Shown: positions 56,416 through 64,000 of the stretch, piece by piece
How the letters are laid out: each line of letters begins with the position of its first letter
Position numbering within the stretch: the stretch's first letter is position 1
Origin: Nemertoderma westbladi
Lineage: Eukaryota; Xenacoelomorpha; Nemertodermatida; Nemertodermatidae
NCBI GenBank assembly: GCA_032718475.1
Contig: JAUCBJ010008056.1
Span: 62,001 to 126,000 of the forward strand
DNA: 64,000 nt
Reading direction: 5' to 3'
The notes under the pieces: generated by a model
Told to the model about the DNA's origin: nothing
Seen by the model: the letters and a program-made list of their open reading frames with translations, nothing else
Databases searched by the model: none
Made by a program: the position numbers and the translations under genes

Positions 56416-59400
56416 TGGTGTGAATGGTTTAATATCTCATTCGTCCTTCCTTACTGCATTATATTAAGCAACACAAATATATATGTTAAGAATTACAAAT
56501 TAGAATTATAATTAATATGCCAGGTCCACCACCATTATGTAAGGGCCGCAGCGGCCGTTTAGTACCAATGTACCGGTGCTGCGGTGTACAGTATTATACA
56601 GACTCTGAAGCTGCTGCCACACACAAGCAGTACAGCAGTATATTATTATATGTCATTCGGGTAGGCCGTATACCCCAGTTATTGAGGCCCCAGTCCAAAG
56701 CTGGATACCACACCCCCTTTTCCTCCGCGATCGAAACGCATTATGGCATGGCGTTTTGGTCGTTGATGTCCCAATGCACTGTCTTACGCTGGGCCAGTGT
56801 ACTGGGACGCCTGGGATAGGCCTTCCTGAGGGCCGATTTACTTTCAGTTTCGAAATTGTTTGGTATGTCCGGTTCATCTGATTGTGGTGGTTTGGTTGGA
56901 GGTTCTGAAGCGCCCCCTTGTGGTGTGGAGTGATATCGTCGGATGAAGCGGCGGTTTCGCCACCATGTCCGGCCAGAATTGAGTTTCACGCGATAGTCGC
57001 GTCGCCGGCCAGCCTCCACTACCAGTCCTATGCGCGTCCACCTTTTGGACCGGGGGTCCTGTATGCGGACCGTGTCGCCTATGGCAATGGGCGGGAGGTC
57101 ATGTGCGGACCGGTTATAGAACTCCATGGCCCTACCGCGCTGTGTTTCCGCGCGTTTATCCGCCGTGTCCGCTTCCGCTTGCCACTGTTGTTTATAATGG
57201 TTGTGGTGGGCGGGGATTGTAGTTCGCAGGCGTCGTCCAAACACCGTTTCATTGGGCGATCGCCCGTTCACGCGTGGTGTGTTTCTCAGTTCCAACAGCC
57301 CGCGTTGGAACTCTTCAGAGCGTATGTCAGGGTGTTGCACCTTCCTAAGCAGCGTTTTGATCTGTTTGACGCTGGCCTCCGCATGGCCATTGCTGCTAGG
57401 GAAGTGTGGCGTGCTCGCCTCCCAGCGCACACCCCACGCTTTGAGGAAGCGCTGGAATACGTCGGCAGCATATTGTGGGCCGCCGTCCGTACGCAAAACG
57501 TTGGGGACCCCGAGGTCTACAAAGAAACGCCGTATGGCGTCGACGCACTGCTGTGCAGTGGGGTCATTCCGCCACTCTAGTACGACGGGGTAGCCAGACA
57601 GTCTGTCGGCGTATACAATAAAATGTTTACCCGCGAGGGTGAATAGATCTGAGGAAGCTGACTCGAAGGGACGCGTGGGGGTGGCGTCTGCCATCAGGGT
57701 CTCCTTGGGAAGACTGGGCAGGTGCCCTTGGCACGCGTCGCACTGGCCCACGGCGCGTTCGATGTCCGCATTGATTCCGGGCCAGTAGACTGTAGTACGA
57801 GCCCGCTGTTTAGTTCGGGTAATTCCGAGATGGGGAGCGTGGAGTTTCCGCAGGATCTCGTCTCGACTGGCGGTGGGTATCACCAGCCTATCGCCGTATA
57901 ACACGAGGTCGAAGTATATCGACAGATTGTCGATAATTGAACGGTATTGCTGCACTGCCGGCGTTGTGCGAACATTACGGTTGCCGGTTCGTATGCACTC
58001 CACGAGTTCACGGTACTCCGGATCCTCGCGCGCTGCTGCCCGCAGTTCCTCCACGAGTTCATCGTGTGAGTCCGGCGCGAGTGGTGCACTTTGAGCGGGT
58101 TTATTAACCACTTCCGAGGAATGCAAAGTTTCCTCATGTTGGAGTTTTGCCGCAATCGCTGCCACAATGGGTGGAGTTTCGTCCTCGGGGTCGTCTGGGG
58201 CGGGGTCTACGGGAGCCCGGCTCAACGCGTCGGCGATCCGGTGAATCTTCCCCTTCTGCCAGGCGACGGTGAAAGTATAACAGGATTGTAATTCCGCTTT
58301 CATTTTCTGAATTTTCCTGTTCTCGACTTGGTCGAGGTTATATGAGTTAAAAATTGCAAGGAGTGGTCGGTGATCTGTCACGACGGTGAACGTCGGTAAT
58401 CCGGCCAAGTAGATACGGCATTTTTTTATCGCGTATTGTATCGCTATGCACTCCAACTCGATGGTGGCGTAACGCGTCTCCGGGTCCGTTAGGAATCTAC
58501 TCCCGCATGCGACAAGTCGCCAGTCGTCGTTATGGCGTTGGAGTAGATCGTACCCGAGACCGTGGAGGCGACTCGCGTCTGTCTCAAGGCGGGTCGGTAA
58601 ACTGGCGTCGAATGACGCCAGCACAGGAGGGCTCACGAGAGCCGCCTTAGTGGCGTTAAAAGCATCTTCGTGGTTTCGAGTCCATACAAATGCGTTACGT
58701 ACACGTAGTAGGTCTCGCAGGGGTGATGCCGTAGTTGAAATCTCGCTTGAGAAGTACCCCAGCTGGTTGACCAGCCCCATAAAACTTCGCAAGTCTGTGA
58801 TATTTAACGGGGTCGGGTACTCGCCGATTGCTCTGACTTTGTTTGGGTCCGCCGCTACCCCTTCGCCGTTCAATATGTACCCGGCGAAGCGAACGCTTGG
58901 CTGCGCATATTGGAGTTTTTCCGGATTTAGCGTGATACCGTTGTCACGGCAACGGTCGAGGACCTGTTTAACACGCGCGCGATGTTCGTCGATGTTTGTA
59001 TCCTCCACCAGAATATCGTCTACGATTTTCTTTACCTGGGGCAGCCCGTTCAGCGCAAGATCGCCGCGGTAGTTAAAACTATCCCCTGAGCTGATGAAGC
59101 CCATAGGCGCCCGGCAGTACCGATATCGGCCCCACGGAGTGATAAACGTCGTCAGATCGCGCGATTCTTCCGCGAGTTCGATTTGCCAATATCCCGATTT
59201 GGCGTCGAGAACGGTGAACACATTGGCTCCCGGGGTGCGGTCGAAAACAAGGCTGTTGGGGGGCGGCGCAGTGTGGATTGTTCGCTTGACCTGGCTATTG
59301 AGTTTTGTGAGGTCAACAGTCATTCTAATTTCCCCAGGTCTCCCCGGTTTATTAGTAACCACAATGGGATGGCTCCATTCCACGGACCTGTCCCCAATAC

Positions 59401-59497
59401 GCTCAATAACCCCCTTCCTTAACATCTGTTCGATTTCCGCCTTCGCTTTTTCGCGGTAGGGGATGGGGATGGAACGCGGCGCGTTTAGACAGAATGG
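56416..59497 (-). mobile_element. Element C copy 2, minus strand, truncated by the duplication junction
   Basis: Starts with the inverted LTR (56416-56710) directly after AGAAGC of D4. It then carries pol on the minus strand from 59425 to 56741 (894 codons): RT (VDDILV), RNase H, and an integrase that keeps CAA at the position where copy 1 has TAA. The N-terminal half (gag, protease) is missing because the tandem duplication breakpoint falls in the coding sequence at 59497. The polypurine tract is at 56714-56726. Confidence 0.9.
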
Positions 59498-62400
59498 TCA
59501 GGCTGGATCAAAAGAAACTAGAGAGACAGCTGGATGAGGGGACTGCGCTACTATAAAGGGAAAGGGAGCTAGCGAGAGAGTGTAAAGAGAGGGCCGATAG
59601 GGTGGCAAGAAACTATAGAGAGCGGGAGGAGAGAGAAATGAGTGAGCACAAAGAGCGAGAGACGAGGGAAGAGAACGAGCGCAAAGAGCGAGAGGCAAGG
59701 GAAGAGAACGAGCGCAGAGAGCAGGGAGCGCGGAAAGCTGAGAGGATTGAGAGAGAAGAGGACGAGCGCAGAGAGCAGGATGCGAGGAAAGCTGAGAGGA
59801 TTGAGAGAGAAGAGAACGTGCGCAAAGAGCGGGACTACTAGGATCGGCATGCTGCATTGCAGCTGCATTTTTAAGAATGCTGTGCCGGCTTATCGACAAA
59901 ATTGCACCACCAGAACTCCCTATCACCCATGACATTTACTAGATCATCCGCATATTCAAGGCCAGTGTCCTTTAAGATGCGTCTCAAGAAAGTCATGGGC
60001 TGTCCACCATGCTTATTCACTCCATGAGGCTGCCAAAGTACAAGATTATGCACTGGCTGGTCCTCATGGCAAAAGCAATGTCCTGCAAAGCAGAGGCGAT
60101 TTTGTTCTAGTGTCAAGCTGGGGGGAACCAATGAGACACCTCCAATGTTATATAGTGTCCGGTTGGAGATGTGTGCATTGTACTTGACACAATGAACCCG
60201 GCGTAGCATTCTTGTGAATGTGCCATCCAGAGATTTGGTGTCCTCAGCAGTTAGAGCCCAGCATGGACTCCCATAGAGGAGTACTGGAACTACTGCTGCT
60301 CTAAATAATCGGACCTTAAGTTTCCGATTAATTCTCAGTGACTTCCAAATCCTGGAAAGCCTATTCAAGGCTGCCCATGCATTTCCCTTACGTATTCGAA
60401 GGTCCTCACTTGACTTCAGGATCCATGATCCCAGGTAAGAGAAGTCATCTACATGCTCAATCATACCATCTTTTGAGCTTAGGCTCACCCGATCAGAGAC
60501 TTGCTGAGGACTTTCAAAGTTAACTGTCAAAATTTTGGTCTTTCTGGAGTTAATAAAAAGACCAACACTAGAAGCTGGTGTGAATGGTTTAATATCTCAT
60601 TCGTCCTTCCTTACTGCATTATATTAAGCAACACAAATATATATGTTAAGAATTACAAATTAGAATTATAATTAATATGCCAGGTCCACCACCATTATGT
60701 AAGGGCCGCAGCGGCCGTTTAGTACCAATGTACCGGTGCTGCGGTGTACAGTATTATACAGACTCTGAAGCTGCTGCCACACACAAGCAGTACAGCAGTA
60801 TATTATTATATGTCATTCGGGTAGGCCGTATACCCCAGTTATTGAGGCCCCAGTCCAAAGCTGGATACCACACCCCCTTTTCCTCCGCGATCGAAACGCA
60901 TTATGGCATGGCGTTTTGGTCGTTGATGTCCCAATGCACTGTCTTACGCTGGGCCAGTGTACTGGGACGCCTGGGATAGGCCTTCCTGAGGGCCGATTTA
61001 CTTTCAGTTTCGAAATTGTTTGGTATGTCCGGTTCATCTGATTGTGGTGGTTTGGTTGGAGGTTCTGAAGCGCCCCCTTGTGGTGTGGAGTGATATCGTC
61101 GGATGAAGCGGCGGTTTCGCCACCATGTCCGGCCAGAATTGAGTTTCACGCGATAGTCGCGTCGCCGGCCAGCCTCCACTACCAGTCCTATGCGCGTCCA
61201 CCTTTTGGACCGGGGGTCCTGTATGCGGACCGTGTCGCCTATGGCAATGGGCGGGAGGTCATGTGCGGACCGGTTATAGAACTCCATGGCCCTACCGCGC
61301 TGTGTTTCCGCGCGTTTATCCGCCGTGTCCGCTTCCGCTTGCCACTGTTGTTTATAATGGTTGTGGTGGGCGGGGATTGTAGTTCGCAGGCGTCGTCCAA
61401 ACACCGTTTCATTGGGCGATCGCCCGTTCACGCGTGGTGTGTTTCTCAGTTCCAACAGCCCGCGTTGGAACTCTTCAGAGCGTATGTCAGGGTGTTGCAC
61501 CTTCCTAAGCAGCGTTTTGATCTGTTTGACGCTGGCCTCCGCATGGCCATTGCTGCTAGGGAAGTGTGGCGTGCTCGCCTCCCAGCGCACACCCCACGCT
61601 TTGAGGAAGCGCTGGAATACGTCGGCAGCATATTGTGGGCCGCCGTCCGTACGCAAAACGTTGGGGACCCCGAGGTCTACAAAGAAACGCCGTATGGCGT
61701 CGACGCACTGCTGTGCAGTGGGGTCATTCCGCCACTCTAGTACGACGGGGTAGCCAGACAGTCTGTCGGCGTATACAATAAAATGTTTACCCGCGAGGGT
61801 GAATAGATCTGAGGAAGCTGACTCGAAGGGACGCGTGGGGGTGGCGTCTGCCATCAGGGTCTCCTTGGGAAGACTGGGCAGGTGCCCTTGGCACGCGTCG
61901 CACTGGCCCACGGCGCGTTCGATGTCCGCATTGATTCCGGGCCAGTAGACTGTAGTACGAGCCCGCTGTTTAGTTCGGGTAATTCCGAGATGGGGAGCGT
62001 GGAGTTTCCGCAGGATCTCGTCTCGACTGGCGGTGGGTATCACCAGCCTATCGCCGTATAACACGAGGTCGAAGTATATCGACAGATTGTCGATAATTGA
62101 ACGGTATTGCTGCACTGCCGGCGTTGTGCGAACATTACGGTTGCCGGTTCGTATGCACTCCACGAGTTCACGGTACTCCGGATCCTCGCGCGCTGCTGCC
62201 CGCAGTTCCTCCACGAGTTCATCGTGTGAGTCCGGCGCGAGTGGTGCACTTTGAGCGGGTTTATTAACCACTTCCGAGGAATGCAAAGTTTCCTCATGTT
62301 GGAGTTTTGCCGCAATCGCTGCCACAATGGGTGGAGTTTCGTCCTCGGGGTCGTCTGGGGCGGGGTCTACGGGAGCCCGGCTCAACGCGTCGGCGATCCG

Positions 62401-63657
62401 GTGAATCTTCCCCTTCTGCCAGGCGACGGTGAAAGTATAACAGGATTGTAATTCCGCTTTCATTTTCTGAATTTTCCTGTTCTCGACTTGGTCGAGGTTA
62501 TATGAGTTAAAAATTGCAAGGAGTGGTCGGTGATCTGTCACGACGGTGAACGTCGGTAATCCGGCCAAGTAGATACGGCATTTTTTTATCGCGTATTGTA
62601 TCGCTATGCACTCCAACTCGATGGTGGCGTAACGCGTCTCCGGGTCCGTTAGGAATCTACTCCCGCATGCGACAAGTCGCCAGTCGTCGTTATGGCGTTG
62701 GAGTAGATCGTACCCGAGACCGTGGAGGCGACTCGCGTCTGTCTCAAGGCGGGTCGGTAAACTGGCGTCGAATGACGCCAGCACAGGAGGGCTCACGAGA
62801 GCCGCCTTAGTGGCGTTAAAAGCATCTTCGTGGTTTCGAGTCCATACAAATGCGTTACGTACACGTAGTAGGTCTCGCAGGGGTGATGCCGTAGTTGAAA
62901 TCTCGCTTGAGAAGTACCCCAGCTGGTTGACCAGCCCCATAAAACTTCGCAAGTCTGTGATATTTAACGGGGTCGGGTACTCGCCGATTGCTCTGACTTT
63001 GTTTGGGTCCGCCGCTACCCCTTCGCCGTTCAATATGTACCCGGCGAAGCGAACGCTTGGCTGCGCATATTGGAGTTTTTCCGGATTTAGCGTGATACCG
63101 TTGTCACGGCAACGGTCGAGGACCTGTTTAACACGCGCGCGATGTTCGTCGATGTTTGTATCCTCCACCAGAATATCGTCTACGATTTTCTTTACCTGGG
63201 GCAGCCCGTTCAGCGCAAGATCGCCGCGGTAGTTAAAACTATCCCCTGAGCTGATGAAGCCCATAGGCGCCCGGCAGTACCGATATCGGCCCCACGGAGT
63301 GATAAACGTCGTCAGATCGCGCGATTCTTCCGCGAGTTCGATTTGCCAATATCCCGATTTGGCGTCGAGAACGGTGAACACATTGGCTCCCGGGGTGCGG
63401 TCGAAAACAAGGCTGTTGGGGGGCGGCGCAGTGTGGATTGTTCGCTTGACCTGGCTATTGAGTTTTGTGAGGTCAACAGTCATTCTAATTTCCCCAGGTC
63501 TCCCCGGTTTATTAGTAACCACAATGGGATGGCTCCATTCCACGGACCTGTCCCCAATACGCTCAATAACCCCCTTCCTTAACATCTGTTCGATTTCCGC
63601 CTTCGCTTTTTCGCGGTAGGGGATGGGGATGGAACGCGGCGCGTTTAGACAGAATGG
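59498..63657. repeat. Tandem duplication, unit 2 (4160 bp)
   Basis: Second unit. Beyond 63657 the element C sequence continues uninterrupted, so this unit retains the original right-hand context and unit 1 the original left-hand context. It holds a second copy of the H coiled coil (59602-59839) and the D4 tail. Confidence 0.93.
59834..60575 (-). mobile_element. D4 copy in duplication unit 2
   Basis: Same sequence as 55674-56415, shifted by 4160 bp. Minus-strand ORF at 60530-59871. Confidence 0.88.
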
Positions 63658-64000
63658 GACTGCGCCGTCTACCAGCTCGATTTTCATTGGGGGCCCAACC
63701 ATGGGCTTTAATGTCCCCTTACAGTCGAACACATCCTTGTATTCTTCCAGGAGGGAAGTTTTTTCACTCCCTAATGTGGACTGGGAAGGCTGCGCCTCGC
63801 GCTCGTTGTCGGTGCTTCCGTTTATGGATGCCACCAGGTGTAGGGGTCGAGGGAACTCCGGGTGTACTATTCCTAGTCCGACACAGGCATTCTGCGAAAG
63901 GAAAATTGTATTAAATCCCAAATCGCGACATAAGTAGACAGTTTCTGTGTGGGTTTTACCACCCGTAGTCAGCTGCACATCGATGCAGCTGTCGCAGAAA
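60576..64000 (-). mobile_element. Element C copy 3, minus strand, running off the window
   Basis: LTR at 60576-60870. The minus-strand pol frame from 63978 down to 60901 is open for 1025 codons and continues past the window edge in the same element. RT, RNase H and integrase are intact as far as visible (D,D35E present, no stop). This is the best candidate in the window for a functional Gypsy-type pol, but the 5' half is not visible. Confidence 0.9.

Larger units (their letters stand above)
55338..59497. repeat. Tandem duplication, unit 1 (4160 bp)
   Basis: Colinear with 59498-63657. No differences were noticed in the stretches compared. It contains the end of H, D4 and 3082 bp of a minus-strand element C. 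The junction (59497/59498) joins the middle of pol to the H coiled coil with only one base of homology. Confidence 0.93.

Overview
The window looks like repeat-dominated DNA from an animal genome. It carries BEL/Pao-type retroelements (known only from animals), a Gypsy-type element, several kinds of non-LTR retrotransposon, miniature inverted-repeat elements and long microsatellites. I found no convincing cellular gene and no prokaryotic signal. The combination fits an invertebrate, possibly marine, but the sequence does not fix the taxon.

Layout. 1-4960: a decayed minus-strand retrotransposon (element 1) with a Cys-rich N-terminus, two in-frame minisatellites, a reverse transcriptase (RT) and a nuclease-like C-terminus. 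4996-17578: BEL/Pao element A (minus strand), with two 1.2-kb LTRs and a large Gag-protease ORF. RT, most of RNase H and integrase are missing. It sits inside an (ACT)n microsatellite. 17828-18109 plus 34906-35667: the two halves of a second element-1-type retroelement (F), split by BEL/Pao element B. 18110-34905: element B (plus strand, 16.8 kb), with almost identical 1929-bp LTRs, a 2975-codon Gag-Pol frame broken by one TGA, and a third ORF with three zinc knuckles where an env gene could lie. 36428-47726: three head-to-tail units of a non-LTR family (D) built on a 30-bp coding minisatellite. The second unit is split by Gypsy-type element C (40813-45961). 47715-49290: a CR1/L2-like RT copy (G) with an inverted 5' part. 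49597-52376: a dead endonuclease/RT element (E). 52377-54559: hairpin elements, a G25 run, a C22 run and AT-rich spacer. 54560-55679: a broken gag-like coiled-coil ORF (H). 55338-63657: a 4160-bp direct tandem duplication carrying the end of H, a minus-strand D tail and a minus-strand copy of C. The second C copy continues past the window end.

How the parts relate. Insertion order can be read from the nesting: F before B, D before C, H before D4 before C, and C before the 4160-bp duplication. B is probably the youngest large insertion, because only four differences between its LTRs were seen by eye. Element A keeps Gag and protease but lacks RT and integrase, so any recent movement needed enzymes in trans. 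A and B share the same purine-rich heptamer just before the 3' LTR. The non-LTR families D and E end in (TAG)n, and (TAG)n/(CTA)n tracts sit at nearly every element border.

The most unusual material is in element B: a degenerate tRNA-like Pol III unit inside each LTR, three consecutive stem-loops before gag, a near-palindromic 20-nt motif present at least 11 times and read in two different frames, a nested stem-loop between pol and ORF3, and ORF3 itself. Element C is also odd. Its left end is a fold-back of the LTR 3' terminus, yet it has a 5-bp target-site duplication.
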